A stretch of 64,000 nt of DNA from an uncultured Hungatella sp. (GCA_910577935.1 CAJTOT010000001.1:62001-126000), one strand, 5' to 3'. Shown: positions 17,801 to 26,200, counted from the first letter of the stretch. Notes: generated by a model not told the origin, from the sequence alone. A program made the numbers and translations.

Positions 17801-19470
17801 TCCCCCACAAACACGGTGGTGCTGGTGACGATCTCCTCCCTGATGGAGTCGATGGGAGGGTTGGTGACCTGGGCAAACATCTGTTTAAAATAGTTGAACA
17901 GAGGCTGGTGTCTGGCGGACAGCACCGCCAGGGGAATGTCCGCGCCCATGGCCGAAGCCGGCTCCCCGCCGTTTAGCGCCATGGGAAGAATCATGGTCTT
18001 GTACTGCTCATAGGTGTAGCCGTAGGTTTTCTGGAGCCTGGCCCTCTTTTCATTGGTCATCGGAGGAACGCCCCGGTTTGGTATGGGCAGTTTTTTCAGT
18101 TCCGCCAGGTTGGAGTCCAGCCACTGGCCGTAGGGCTTTCTCCTGGCATAGGAGAGTTTCAGCTCCTCGTCCGTGATGATCTTTCCCTGCCTGGTGTCCA
18201 CCAGAAGCATTTTCCCGGGTCTGAGACGGTCTTTTCTGAGAATCCTGGACTGGTCGATGTCAATGGCCCCCACCTCCGACGACAGGATCACATAGCCGTC
18301 GTCGGTAATATAGTAGCGGGAGGGCCTGAGGCCGTTGCGGTCCAGGACAGCTCCCAGGATGTCTCCGTCGCTGAACACGATGGAGGCGGGGCCGTCCCAG
18401 GGTTCCATCATAGTGGCATAATAGTGATAAAAATCCTTCACCTCCTGGGGCATGGATTTGTCGTGGCGCCAGGGGGCGGGGATCATGATCATCACCGCCA
18501 GGGGAAGTTCCATGCCGCTCATCATCATGAACTCCAGGGCATTGTCCAGCATGGCGGAGTCAGAGCCCTCCTGGTTGATGATGGGCAGGACCTTGTGCAT
18601 GGTGGACTTGAAAAAATCCGACTCCATGGTCTCCTCCCTGGCCAGCATCTTGTCCACATTGCCGCGGATGGTGTTGATCTCCCCGTTGTGGACGATGAGC
18701 CTGTTGGGGTGGGCCCTCATCCAGCTGGGGTTGGTGTTGGTGCTGAACCGGGAATGGACCGTGGCCAGGGCCGACTCGTAATCCTTGTCCTGGAGATCCA
18801 CGAAAAACCGGCGCAGCTCCTTCACCAGAAACATTCCCTTGTACACGATGGTGCGGCTGCTCAGGGACACCACGTAGGTGTTGTCGTTGCTCTGTTCGAA
18901 CACTCTTCTTGCCACATAGAGCCGTCGGTCGAACTCCAGCCCCTTCTCCAGCTCCTCCGGCTTTTTCACAAACCCCTGGAGGATACAGGGCATCTTGTCC
19001 ACCGCCTTCCTTCCGATGAGCTCCGGCCTTGTAGGCACCTGCCTCCACCCAAGAAACTCAAGCCCCTCCTTCTCCACGATGATCTCGAACATCTTCATGG
19101 CTTGGTTTCTTGCCAGCATATCCTGCGGGAAAAAAAACGTGCCGACACCATACTCCCTCTCGTCCCCCAGCTCAATCCCAAGAGGCTTTGTCACCTTCTT
19201 GAAAAATTTGTGGGAAATCTGAAGCATGATACCGACACCGTCGCCAGTCTTGCCCTCTCCGTCTTTTCCTGCCCTGTGTTCTAAGTTCTCTACGATGTGA
19301 AGCGCCTGCTCCACGGTCCCGTGAGTCTTTACCCCTCTCATATTCACCACAGCCCCGATTCCGCAGCTGTCATGCTCAAAGCCCGGGTCGTACAGGCCGG
19401 GGACTTTTTGTCTCCCGTCCGCCGAAGCCGTCTTGTTCTGTTCGGCGCTCATCTGCTCTCTCATCTCCAT
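14878..19470 (-). CDS. gltB: Glutamate synthase large subunit
   Basis: GltB converts 2-oxoglutarate and glutamine to two glutamates. The glutaminase (Ntn) domain starts at C36 in DSCGIGAVVNMRG, so a propeptide of about 35 residues would be removed. A central domain is followed by the FMN barrel containing GAKPGEGGQLPG and the 3Fe-4S cysteines in GCVMMRVCNLDTCPVGIA. The C-terminal GXGXG beta-helix domain is present (SGGAFICG-like repeats such as GGIAYVLDE). The length of 1530 residues is normal. Several ATG codons lie within the first seven residues, so the exact start is open. Promoter at 19533-19561. Confidence 0.97.
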   Translation of the reverse strand: MEMREQMSAEQNKTASADGRQKVPGLYDPGFEHDSCGIGAVVNMRGVKTHGTVEQALHIVENLEHRAGKDGEGKTGDGVGIMLQISHKFFKKVTKPLGIELGDEREYGVGTFFFPQDMLARNQAMKMFEIIVEKEGLEFLGWRQVPTRPELIGRKAVDKMPCILQGFVKKPEELEKGLEFDRRLYVARRVFEQSNDNTYVVSLSSRTIVYKGMFLVKELRRFFVDLQDKDYESALATVHSRFSTNTNPSWMRAHPNRLIVHNGEINTIRGNVDKMLAREETMESDFFKSTMHKVLPIINQEGSDSAMLDNALEFMMMSGMELPLAVMIMIPAPWRHDKSMPQEVKDFYHYYATMMEPWDGPASIVFSDGDILGAVLDRNGLRPSRYYITDDGYVILSSEVGAIDIDQSRILRKDRLRPGKMLLVDTRQGKIITDEELKLSYARRKPYGQWLDSNLAELKKLPIPNRGVPPMTNEKRARLQKTYGYTYEQYKTMILPMALNGGEPASAMGADIPLAVLSARHQPLFNYFKQMFAQVTNPPIDSIREEIVTSTTVFVGEDGNVLEEKAENCKILQVDNPILTCTDLLKIKYMKKPGFKVEVIPITYYKNTSLEKAIDRLFLEVDRAHRAGANIIILSDRDIDENHVPIPSLLAVSALQQHLVKTKKRTSVALILESGEPREVHHFAALLGYGACAVNPYLAQESIRYLIETKMLDKDYYAAVDDYNQAVLHGIVKIASKMGISTIQSYQGAQIFEAVGISKEVVDRYFTNTVSRVGGITLEDIAKDVDALHSAAFDPLGLDVDLTLDSAGSHKRRAGQEEHLYNPVTIHLLQEAARTGSYETFKEYSHALHEEGQMVNLRSIMDFRYDENGGIPIEEVESAESIMKRFKTGAMSYGSISQEAHETLAVAMNMIGGKSNSGEGGESLERLNPKPGEKNRCSAIKQVASGRFGVTSRYLVSAREIQIKMAQGAKPGEGGQLPGKKVYPWVAKTRHSTTGVGLISPPPHHDIYSIEDLAQLVFDLKNANSQARISVKLVSEAGVGTVAAGVAKAGAQVILVSSYDGGTGAAPRNSIYNAGLPWELGVAEAHQTLIMNGLRDKVILETDGKLMTGRDVAVACMLGAEEFGFATAPLVTMGCVMMRVCNLDTCPVGIATQNPELRRRFRGKPEYVVNFMGFVARELREYMARLGIRTVDELVGRTDLLKKKEHLASDRAAKVDLTNILGNPYTNVKLAGYEKKQNYDFKLQETADEKILLKKLRTSLAAGQKDSIQINVSNVDRTLGTILGSRITRAFPEGLPEDTFTVTCKGSGGQSFGAFIPAGLTLELEGDSNDYFGKGLSGGKLVVYPPANVKFKAEENIVIGNVALYGATGGKAFICGVAGERFCVRNSGATAVVEGVGDHGCEYMTGGRVVVLGMTGKNFAAGMSGGIAYVLDENNNLYRRLNKEMVSFEEVTNKYDVLELKAIIQEHAACTGSLRGKEILDRFGEYLPRFKKIVPHDYRRMMNTIVQMEEKGLSSEQAQIEAFYANTREL

Positions 19471-19532
19471 ATCCTCATTCCTCTCAGGATTCTCATGCTG
19501 CTTTGACGTGATAAAAGCAGCATTTGCAGATG

Positions 19533-19561
19533 ATGATACTACACTTTGGGCTGTTTGTAAA
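19533..19561 (-). promoter_or_regulatory. Sigma-A type promoter of gltBD
   Basis: TTTACA (19556-19561), a 17-base spacer and TATCAT (19533-19538) on the minus strand. The leader to gltB is only about 55 bases, too short for a complex riboswitch. Confidence 0.6.
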
Positions 19562-19569
19562 TAACTTTT

Positions 19570-19707
19570 TTATTTACTGCTTTGGTAATCCTTCATAAAT
19601 ATATTCCAGCAGATGGAAGCGGCATGTGTTCCGCCTGGTATCCTCTCTTCCGGCTTTCGGAGTACCGCTACCGTGTTGGCTCCGGCGGCCTCAAGGCCTA
19701 TATCCAT
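19570..19707 (-). CDS. 45-codon reading frame, possible remnant
   Basis: An ATG at 19707, with AAGGAG just upstream, opens a 45-codon frame directly after the TIM-barrel gene. The start MDIGLEAAGANTVAVLRKPE resembles the C-terminal end of HAD-type phosphatases or similar enzymes more than a free-standing small protein. Given the permease remnant nearby (20654-20749), I think it is the tail of a deleted gene, though translation is possible. Confidence 0.35.
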   Translation of the reverse strand: MDIGLEAAGANTVAVLRKPEERIPGGTHAASICWNIFMKDYQSSK

Positions 19708-19712
19708 TCTCC

Positions 19713-20612
19713 TTATGCCTGATCATACAGGGAGATCAGATAATTCCCAAGTTCTACGGAGTAAGCAAGGAGCGCGTCTATGAGCGGCTCAGGCACTCTC
19801 ATAGATGCCTTATGTGTCTCATAGGCAAACACTCCCCGATAATTGATTTTTTTCAGGGTCTTCATAACAGGCTCCCACTCGATGGTGCCGTGATAGGGAA
19901 AGAGGTGATCATCTATGACTCCATAGTTGTCCTGTACATGGAGGGCGATCAGCCGGTCTCCGATAATTTCCAGGGCCTGGGGCTGATTCCAGCCCATCTC
20001 GTTGGCATGGCCGAAATCCCAGCATACACCTACATTGTCATAGTGCTGTCTCAGAGCTTCCACCAGGTCAAGAACTTCATCTACCCTGGCCGTATAGCGG
20101 CGGAGGCGGTAACCCCGCTTCGGGTCCATCTTGTCGAAAAGGTTCTCCACCGCTATATCCATGTTGTATCTGGCGGCCAATTCTACATGGGGCTTAAAAT
20201 ACTCCACATTGTCCCGGAGAATTTTTTTGTAGTCATTGTCGCAGAAACAGGTCCCTGCGTGTATCACTGTGGCCTTTACCCCCAGTTCTCCGGAAGCTAT
20301 GATGGAGCGGCGGACCATCTCCTCCGTGTGGATTACATCTTTGACGCTTGACGGATCCAGCACATTGTAGAAGGGCGTGTGGGCCTGTCCGGCAGTCATG
20401 CCAAGTTGGGCCAGAACCTCCTTCATCATTTTCACCCAGTCCATCCAGCGGTCATTGGTCAGCTCCAGATCATACTGGTTCATAAGGCAGAAATTAAAAT
20501 CCACATCCTCATAGCCTGCCTTGTGAAGCCGTTTCACACAGTCTATGATGGGTATCACTGCCCGTCCTTCAGGGCGGTCTCTGTACATGGCGGTCGTTGT
20601 CGATAATTTCAT
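19713..20612 (-). CDS. Sugar phosphate isomerase/epimerase-type TIM barrel
   Basis: The 299-residue product belongs to the xylose isomerase-like TIM-barrel superfamily (AP endonuclease family 2 fold). Metal-site style residues are visible: His in VIHAGTC, Glu in IAVENLFD, the DFGHANEMG segment, HVQDN, and Glu in VFAYETH. The substrate cannot be named. I start it at ATG 20612 (MKLSTTTAMYRD), which has AAGGAAGGA upstream; the open frame extends to 20753 but that part overlaps other coding remnants. It follows the sulfatase and HAD genes, so a role in breaking down a sulfated or unusual sugar is plausible inference. Confidence 0.82.
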   Translation of the reverse strand: MKLSTTTAMYRDRPEGRAVIPIIDCVKRLHKAGYEDVDFNFCLMNQYDLELTNDRWMDWVKMMKEVLAQLGMTAGQAHTPFYNVLDPSSVKDVIHTEEMVRRSIIASGELGVKATVIHAGTCFCDNDYKKILRDNVEYFKPHVELAARYNMDIAVENLFDKMDPKRGYRLRRYTARVDEVLDLVEALRQHYDNVGVCWDFGHANEMGWNQPQALEIIGDRLIALHVQDNYGVIDDHLFPYHGTIEWEPVMKTLKKINYRGVFAYETHKASMRVPEPLIDALLAYSVELGNYLISLYDQA

Positions 20613-20653
20613 TTGAATAGTCCTTCCTTTTTTATATTTAGCGTTTCTGTCTG

Positions 20654-20749
20654 TTATCCGCGGTTTTTCAGCTTGGGGTCCATCATATCTCTCACCCAGC
20701 CGCCTGCCAGGGATACCTGCAGGATCAAAAAGCACATCACGCCGAAAAC
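20654..20749 (-). pseudogene. C-terminal remnant of an oligopeptide/dipeptide ABC permease
   Basis: About 31 codons read VFGVMCFLILQV..., then LAGGWVRDMMDPKLKNRG and a stop at 20654. A hydrophobic helix followed by a short segment ending in a DP(R/K) motif is the hallmark of the C-terminus of DppB/DppC and OppB/OppC permeases. There is an in-frame stop directly upstream and the rest of the permease is missing. It overlaps the last codons of the HAD gene in another frame, which points to a deletion joint here. Confidence 0.7.
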
Positions 20750-21390
20750 TCATCCGCCACCTGGCCGGCCGTGTAATAGAAATGCTTTACAAAGCCGCTG
20801 TCAAACTTTTCTTTCGCCGTGATTCCTCTGAGCATAGCCGCAAAATCCATCCCGGCAGCCCTGGCAGTCTCCTGGTCTACCAGGTGGTCACCGATAAACA
20901 GTATCTCCGACACCGCCAGTTTCATGGCTCTGGCGCTGACCAGCAGGCCGTTGGGGTCCGGCTTATGGGCCTGGGCATCCTCGCAGCCTGTCACCACATC
21001 AATGTACTGCGCCAGCCCATGCCTTTCGAGAGAGCCGGAGAGCGCCGCATGGGGTTTCTGAGACAAAACTCCAAGAAGGAACCCCCGCTCTTTTATCCGC
21101 CTGAGGCTTTCCGGCACATCCGAAAAATACACCATCATATCCGGCATCCTCTCCCGGCACACCTGGCGGTAGCGGTCCCTCATGACATGAAGTTTTTCAG
21201 GATCTTTCTCCCCCGTTACGTGGGACAGCATGATCTCATGGCCGTAACCAACTATGGGCAGGACCTCTTCCGCAGACATGCCAGAGTATCCGAACTCACC
21301 CGCCACCTGATTCAGCAGAGTGACGATTACCAGGGCAGTATCCGCCAGTGTCATATCAAAATCAAATACAATGGCTTTATAATTATTCAT
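20737..21390 (-). CDS. HAD-family phosphatase (phosphoglycolate phosphatase-like)
   Basis: The protein has the HAD motif I DFDMTLADT with the two catalytic Asp residues, a helical cap, motif II in LGVLSQKPH, a Lys in AHKPDPNG and the motif IV acidic residues in ILFIGDHLVD. It should be a small-molecule phosphatase; the substrate is unknown. I start it at ATG 21390 (MNNYKAIVFDF); a TTG at 21417 is in frame but overlaps the sulfatase gene. About 217 residues is normal. Its 3' end abuts a truncated permease remnant, so the final residues may have been altered by the deletion. Confidence 0.82.
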   Translation of the reverse strand: MNNYKAIVFDFDMTLADTALVIVTLLNQVAGEFGYSGMSAEEVLPIVGYGHEIMLSHVTGEKDPEKLHVMRDRYRQVCRERMPDMMVYFSDVPESLRRIKERGFLLGVLSQKPHAALSGSLERHGLAQYIDVVTGCEDAQAHKPDPNGLLVSARAMKLAVSEILFIGDHLVDQETARAAGMDFAAMLRGITAKEKFDSGFVKHFYYTAGQVADEFSA

Positions 21391-21409
21391 TTTCTTATCC
21401 CGCTTTCCG

Positions 21410-22840
21410 TTATCCAAGATCTATGACATACCCTTGGGGAATCTCCGCCGCCTCCTGATCGTGGCGCAGGGCATGGTCGATGCGGGCTGCATAATGGGGA
21501 TGGGTCTTGGTCGTCGGCTCATGAGTCTCGCTCTTTTTGGACTTGTTCACATCCGACTGCTGGTAAGCGTCCAAAAGGCCCTTCAGCTTCTTCACCACAG
21601 GATTCTCCGGGTCATAGATGTTCTTGGTGTCCCTCTCTCCCTGTTGGGTGCGGAAATAGAAATATCTGTCTGATTTCATGCGATGCACCAGCTTGTCCAC
21701 CCCGTCCGTCACCATGTAGGTTCCGTCCTCGCCGCAGCCGTACTGGGAGTACACATAGTCGTGGCGGCGCTCTCCGAACAGGTCCACGCCGTCGAATTCC
21801 GCCGGGTCAAAAGAGATGCCTGCGAAGCTCAGAAGCGTGGGAGCCACGTCTACCAGGGAGCAGATGTCATAGCGCTCTTCATGGGCTCTGCCCGGATAAT
21901 GACAGATGAACGGAGTCCTGCAGGAGGAATCCATCATAGTCCGCTTGCCCGTCACCTGATAATCTCCCATCATATCGCCGTGGTCGCTGGTAAAGAGAAT
22001 CAAAGTATCCTCATACATGCCTTTATCCTTCAGGGCCTTGATAATTCGTCCCACCTGGCAATCCATAAAAGAAATGCACGCGTAGTAAAAATTCTTCATG
22101 CGCAGCACATCCTGCTCACTCATCATCAAACGTCTTAAGGAACAGCGGTCCCCCAGAATCTCCCAGTAATCCTCTAAGTCCTTCATGTCCGGACAGTGGG
22201 GGGATGGCGGATCTTCCCGGTACAGCTTGTTCCACGGCGCCGGCGGGCAGAAAGGCGGATGAGGATGGATAAAGGACGCAAAAAGAAACATGGGCTCCTC
22301 GGGATTACAGCTTTCAATATATTCCACGCTCTGATCGCCGATCCACCGGGTAGGATGGTCCTTTGCCGGAAGGGGAGAAATCTGCGGAACATAGTACATC
22401 TCGCTTCGCATGCCGTGATAATCATAGACATGGGGATACGCATCCATTATGAATCTGGTGTAGTCATCTCTGGAATCGGGGAATTCCTCCTGGGACAGAC
22501 GTTTCTCAAATCCCATGAGTCCGTAGGGATCAATCTCGTGGTGCATCTTGCCCACACAGCAGCTCCGGTATCCGGCCTTGGTCAGGCGGGAGTAAAAGCC
22601 CTCTCCGGCATACTGGGTTTCGGAATTGTTGTTGTTGCAGCCGGTCCGGGCGCAGTATTGGCCTGCGAAAAGGGAATGTCTCGCCGGCACGCATACAGGG
22701 GACGGGGTGACACAGTTTCTGAACACCACAGAGTCGTTGACCAGAGCGTCCAGGTTAGGTGTCTGCATGACCGGATTGCCCAGGGCTTTGACGGCGTCAT
22801 AGCGCATCTGGTCTGTAAACATCATCAGAATGTGCTTCAT
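21410..22840 (-). CDS. Type I sulfatase (cysteine-type)
   Basis: The sulfatase signature is PVCVPARHSLFAGQY with C50, which must be converted to formylglycine; being Cys-type it can use an anaerobic sulfatase-maturing enzyme, not found in this window. Metal-site residues include Asp10 and the D286-H287 pair in TSDHGDMMGDY. No signal peptide is visible, so the enzyme should act inside the cell. The start ATG at 22840 has AAGGAG 10 bases upstream. The length of 476 residues is typical. It leads a run with a HAD phosphatase and a sugar isomerase-like protein. The true substrate (sulfated sugar or related ester) cannot be read. Confidence 0.9.
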   Translation of the reverse strand: MKHILMMFTDQMRYDAVKALGNPVMQTPNLDALVNDSVVFRNCVTPSPVCVPARHSLFAGQYCARTGCNNNNSETQYAGEGFYSRLTKAGYRSCCVGKMHHEIDPYGLMGFEKRLSQEEFPDSRDDYTRFIMDAYPHVYDYHGMRSEMYYVPQISPLPAKDHPTRWIGDQSVEYIESCNPEEPMFLFASFIHPHPPFCPPAPWNKLYREDPPSPHCPDMKDLEDYWEILGDRCSLRRLMMSEQDVLRMKNFYYACISFMDCQVGRIIKALKDKGMYEDTLILFTSDHGDMMGDYQVTGKRTMMDSSCRTPFICHYPGRAHEERYDICSLVDVAPTLLSFAGISFDPAEFDGVDLFGERRHDYVYSQYGCGEDGTYMVTDGVDKLVHRMKSDRYFYFRTQQGERDTKNIYDPENPVVKKLKGLLDAYQQSDVNKSKKSETHEPTTKTHPHYAARIDHALRHDQEAAEIPQGYVIDLG

Positions 22841-22928
22841 AAAACAGTACTCCTTTCTGGCAGGCACAGATAATGGAAGGTTCCGCTGTTGGTTTTATTT
22901 CGAAACTTAAATATTTTGTCTTGATACG

Positions 22929-22957
22929 ATTCTATCATAATATCTATCCGTCTACAA
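22929..22957 (-). promoter_or_regulatory. Candidate promoter of the sulfatase operon
   Basis: TTGTAG (22952-22957), 17 bases, TAGAAT (22929-22934) on the minus strand, about 90 bases before the sulfatase. The surrounding AT-rich stretch 22900-23100 has no gene. Confidence 0.4.
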
Positions 22958-23172
22958 TAGTGCATTTATGATAATATTTTCTCTCTGTTTTTGGGCATAA
23001 TACATAAACAAATAATTTGTTTTTCTCATACTGATTACTATTTCAACAATATTACTCATGAAATCCACGGAACTGTCATGGAAAGCAAAGCGTATTTCAA
23101 GACAAAACTTCCTTGAAATCGGATGGTTATTTCCAGGAAGGAGGCCAAGCATAAGGCGCGGTTCCCCGGGAA

Positions 23173-23460
23173 TCGAGCAGGGGGAATTTAATCCCTCTCC
23201 CACACCACCAGTACGTGCCGTTCGGCATACGGCGGTTCAACATAACTTCAAAGCATGACGTTCCAGGTAATAATCTGTGTTCTTTCCTCGTCTACCCTCC
23301 CGATTTGCGCCTATGGGTTACGGCTGCATAAACGCCTTGTTATCGGGTTTCTGTCCGCAGGGCTACGATTTTGTTATCCCTTCTTCTCGTCTGCGCCTCA
23401 CGATGCAAAACTTGGGAGTCGCTATAAAGTTCGTCGGCAGCTACGCCTAAGTGGAGTTTC
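23173..23460 (-). mobile_element. Remnant of a group II intron without its reverse transcriptase
   Basis: On the minus strand the region looks like the 3' half of a bacterial group II intron. A domain V-like hairpin at 23205-23235 pairs CCGCCGTATGCCG with the CGGCACGTACTGG side, preceded by TTGAA and followed by GTGTGGGAG. A domain VI-like hairpin comes next, and CTCGATT near 23173 looks like the 3' end. Upstream are blocks typical of such introns (GTAGCCCTGCGGACAGAAAC, GGGAGGGTAGACGAGGAA). The 5' end and the maturase gene are missing, so the element is dead. Class assignment is not possible by eye. Confidence 0.62.
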
Positions 23461-23490
23461 ACCACAGAACACGGGCATGCCCGTCATACC

Positions 23491-23520
23491 AAAAAAATAC
23501 CGCCAACGGAAATTGGCGGT
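23491..23520 (-). terminator. Rho-independent terminator of the DeoR operon
   Basis: The minus strand has ACCGCCAA, loop TTTCCG, TTGGCGGT and then ATTTTTTT. It is a textbook terminator 50 bases after the regulator gene. Confidence 0.9.
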
Positions 23521-23570
23521 AAAATGCATCCCTAAGCAAACAGGCAGAGACCATGTACAGCCTCCACGCC

Positions 23571-24323
23571 TTACAAAACCGTCACATGGTCTTTTGACAG
23601 GGCCCTGGCGGTCTCCTTCTTCAGGTTGTCATCCGATATGAGAATATCTACATGTTTTGTTTCGAAATTGTACATGGCTTTTACTTCCTCTGCCTTGGAG
23701 GAGTCCATGAGGATCACCAGCTTCTCGGCATGGCGCCTGAGCTGCTGCGTCATCATAAGGGCATGGACGGACTGGTAACCGAATCCGTACTCCGCGCTGA
23801 GACCAAGGGTTCCGTTAAAGGCATAATCCAGGCGCAGAGACTCAAGTTCTGCGAACACCCTCGTCCCCGTCATCTGCATGGTCTCCTGGTCCATCTCCCC
23901 TCCCAGAACCAGGATCTTCGCTTTCTTGTGCTTTGACAGGGCCATAGCCGTCTCCAGCCCGTCCGTGACGATTCTGAGGGGAATATCCGGAAGATTCTGG
24001 GCGACGGCGCCGCAGGTGGACCCTGCCGCCAGGTAGAGGGAGTCATAGGGCTTCAGAAGTCTCACCGCCTTGCAGGCGATTTGCTGCTTCTCCTCCGTCT
24101 GCCGGGTATTGCGCATGTAGTAGCTGGCCATGCCGGTGTAAGTGGAACTGATGGACTTGGCCCCGCCGTAGACCCTGATGAGATACTGTCCGGCGTCGAG
24201 AATGCGCAGGTCCTTGCGCAGCGTCACCTCGGACACGTGGGGAAAAGCCTCCCTCAGCTGCTGAAAGCTCACTTCCCCCTCCCTGTTTACCAGATCGATG
24301 ATCTCCTGCCTGCGTCCTCCCAT
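23571..24323 (-). CDS. DeoR/GlpR-family transcriptional regulator
   Basis: The N-terminal winged helix (about residues 1-60: GGRRQEIIDLVNREGEVSFQ, then LREAFPHVSEVTLRKDLRIL) is of the DeoR type. The rest is the DeoR sensor domain, which has the fold of ribose-5-phosphate isomerase and contains LAAGSTCGAVAQNLP, RIVTDGLETAM and LVILMDSSK. Such regulators respond to a phosphorylated sugar and usually repress a nearby catabolic operon. I start it at ATG 24323 (MGGRRQEI), which has GGAGG about 10 bases upstream. The neighbouring hydrolase and sulfatase genes are candidate targets, by inference. Confidence 0.88.
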   Translation of the reverse strand: MGGRRQEIIDLVNREGEVSFQQLREAFPHVSEVTLRKDLRILDAGQYLIRVYGGAKSISSTYTGMASYYMRNTRQTEEKQQIACKAVRLLKPYDSLYLAAGSTCGAVAQNLPDIPLRIVTDGLETAMALSKHKKAKILVLGGEMDQETMQMTGTRVFAELESLRLDYAFNGTLGLSAEYGFGYQSVHALMMTQQLRRHAEKLVILMDSSKAEEVKAMYNFETKHVDILISDDNLKKETARALSKDHVTVL

Positions 24324-24425
24324 GTCTGTCTCGCCTCCTGTTCTCCAAAGCGCCATCTCGGCCTGCCCCGGCTCTGCCCTGTCCTGTCCTCTTCTGTCTT
24401 ATCTCTGTCCTGTCTTATCTCTGTC

Positions 24426-25445
24426 TCATCTCATCTTCTCTGCCAGCTCTCTCCCCATGAGAATGTGGCCTGTATCCGAGGGGTGCAGCAGGTCCCCGCT
24501 GAGCCAGGTGAGACTTTTTAAAATCGTCTCTCCGCCCAGGTGCGCCATCCTGCCGTCACCCTGTTTTTTAGTCTGCTCCCGGACGATCTGGCGGAAAGAA
24601 TGAAAATTTCGATACCGTCTGTCCTGATGATTCAAAAATATCCGGCCCCGGTTGTCAAACATATCTATGACAAATATCTTTTTTGCCCTGCTTTTTTCTC
24701 TCATCTCCCCGAGAATCCTGCTGACCCTGGCCTCAAACTCCTCCGGCTCCAGAAAGGCAAGCATATTGACTCCCAGTTCCAAGGAGACCACGTCCACAGA
24801 AAGACCTGCCAGATACTCCGCCGCCGCCGTCTCCCCCATACAGGAGCCGGAAAGCCCCTTGTTCAGCACGTCGTACCCGAGATGGAGAGCCGCCTGTTCC
24901 ACATAGCTGTTGACGTACTGGCCGCAGGCGTGTCCGCAGGTGATGGAAGAGCCGTAGGCCGCCCAGGAGATCTCCGGTTTCTCTTCCGGCTTTGGCGGTC
25001 TGCGTTCAGCCCCGAAGGTGTCAAGAAAATGAAAATACACGTATCCCCCATGGCCAAACTGGACCCGCCACACCTGGGAAGCGAACCTCCCTGCGGGGAT
25101 CTGGCTGGTATCCACCTGTTTGAAAGCGTCAGGATAATCGATGTGGAGCACGGTGAATTCGCCTGCCTTCAGCGTGTGTCTGGAATGCATAATATCCCCC
25201 AGCCACACCGTCACTTCTCCGTCCCTCCAGCCTGCGCTCAGGCCTATCTCGAAAAAATCTCCCTCTGTCACAAACCGGATTTCGCACCCCTGGGCAAACC
25301 GGGAACGAAACTGTCCGTTGTGATTCCGGGCGATCCCCAGCTCTTTCTGGAGCTGTCCGGGAAAACGCTCCAGGCGCCAGCCCTCTGTCCCCGGAACCTT
25401 CTCCAGATGGTCTACATTGTGGAATTCTGCCTCAAATTCAATCAT
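24426..25445 (-). CDS. SGNH/GDSL-family hydrolase
   Basis: The C-terminal half is an SGNH hydrolase: nucleophile S167 in YGSSIT (165 region), GLSGSCMGE, the oxyanion N227 in LELGVN, and the D318-x-x-H321 pair in DLLHPSD. The N-terminal 150 residues are a beta-rich, carbohydrate-esterase-like domain. Without a signal peptide it should act in the cytoplasm on an ester, perhaps an acetylated sugar; the substrate is not known. It starts in a 4-base overlap with the membrane protein gene upstream and is followed by the DeoR regulator, so all are in one transcript. Confidence 0.86.
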   Translation of the reverse strand: MIEFEAEFHNVDHLEKVPGTEGWRLERFPGQLQKELGIARNHNGQFRSRFAQGCEIRFVTEGDFFEIGLSAGWRDGEVTVWLGDIMHSRHTLKAGEFTVLHIDYPDAFKQVDTSQIPAGRFASQVWRVQFGHGGYVYFHFLDTFGAERRPPKPEEKPEISWAAYGSSITCGHACGQYVNSYVEQAALHLGYDVLNKGLSGSCMGETAAAEYLAGLSVDVVSLELGVNMLAFLEPEEFEARVSRILGEMREKSRAKKIFVIDMFDNRGRIFLNHQDRRYRNFHSFRQIVREQTKKQGDGRMAHLGGETILKSLTWLSGDLLHPSDTGHILMGRELAEKMR

Positions 25446-26200
25446 GTCCTCTCCTCCGTCTTATCCTGTTTCCTGAACATCTCCGCGATCTGCGGTCCGT
25501 CTGTAAGCACATTGTATTGTCTGTCTTCATACACAAACATCTGCCCCGTGATCAGGGACGGCTGCCTCTCCTTCAAAACGCCTATGATCTCCATGCACAC
25601 ATCCCTGGTCAGAGTGCCGTTGTTGTAGGCGTCGTCGTCTCTCTTTGACAGAAAGACAAGCCCCTGCCTGTACCCATTGATTCCCGGAAGCTCCTGGGAA
25701 TAGGCGGCCAGGATCATGTCGGAGATTCTCCTGATATAGCTGTTCCCCATGACGAAGGGGGCAACAAAATAATTCCTGGTGATCATACACGGGATCTGCG
25801 GATTTTTTTTGGTTGCGCCCTGAGGATTGTTGTAGGGGACATTGCCGAACATGACCATGTCCGGCTCCATCAGCTCGCGCTCCAGCTCCATCAGCTCACC
25901 CTCGTCAAAGCCTGTCTCCTTTTTATAGTACTCAAGATAGCTTCTCACCTTCCGGTTCTGCATCGCCTTTCCCAATACGATCAGCAGAAAACCAGGAATC
26001 AAAAAGATCCCGCCCACGGACAGCGCTGCATTCAGGCTGACAAGGAGGCAGGGCGCCGCCAGGAGAAAGCCGAAGCCGAAAAGCACCGCGCCTCCCGCCA
26101 GCAAGCCCTTTCCTCCCCCGCCTGTGTTCCTCATCCTCTTGAGCACATCGCCTTCTTTGAGAAATTTCTTCCGCCTTTTGTCTCCGTCTTGTAAAATCAT
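25442..26200 (-). CDS. Unknown membrane-anchored protein
   Basis: The 252-residue product has a basic N-terminus, a glycine-rich stretch and two hydrophobic segments at about residues 32-52 and 58-78 (LLAGGAVLFGFGFLLAAPCL and following). A soluble part of about 170 residues comes after them. I see no known catalytic motif. It overlaps the SGNH hydrolase gene by 4 bases (ATGA) and follows recU after 40 bases. I do not recognise a family and give no function. Confidence 0.75.
   Translation of the reverse strand: MILQDGDKRRKKFLKEGDVLKRMRNTGGGGKGLLAGGAVLFGFGFLLAAPCLLVSLNAALSVGGIFLIPGFLLIVLGKAMQNRKVRSYLEYYKKETGFDEGELMELERELMEPDMVMFGNVPYNNPQGATKKNPQIPCMITRNYFVAPFVMGNSYIRRISDMILAAYSQELPGINGYRQGLVFLSKRDDDAYNNGTLTRDVCMEIIGVLKERQPSLITGQMFVYEDRQYNVLTDGPQIAEMFRKQDKTEERT

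Noticed and set aside
22952..23641. Several short frames on both strands within the group II intron remnant region
   Set aside because: They cross structured intron sequence and a terminator, and are low in protein-like character.
24375..24425. A short direct repeat (CTGTCTTATCT twice) between the DeoR and SGNH genes
   Set aside because: Only two copies of a pyrimidine-rich string; no sign of an operator or element could be supported.
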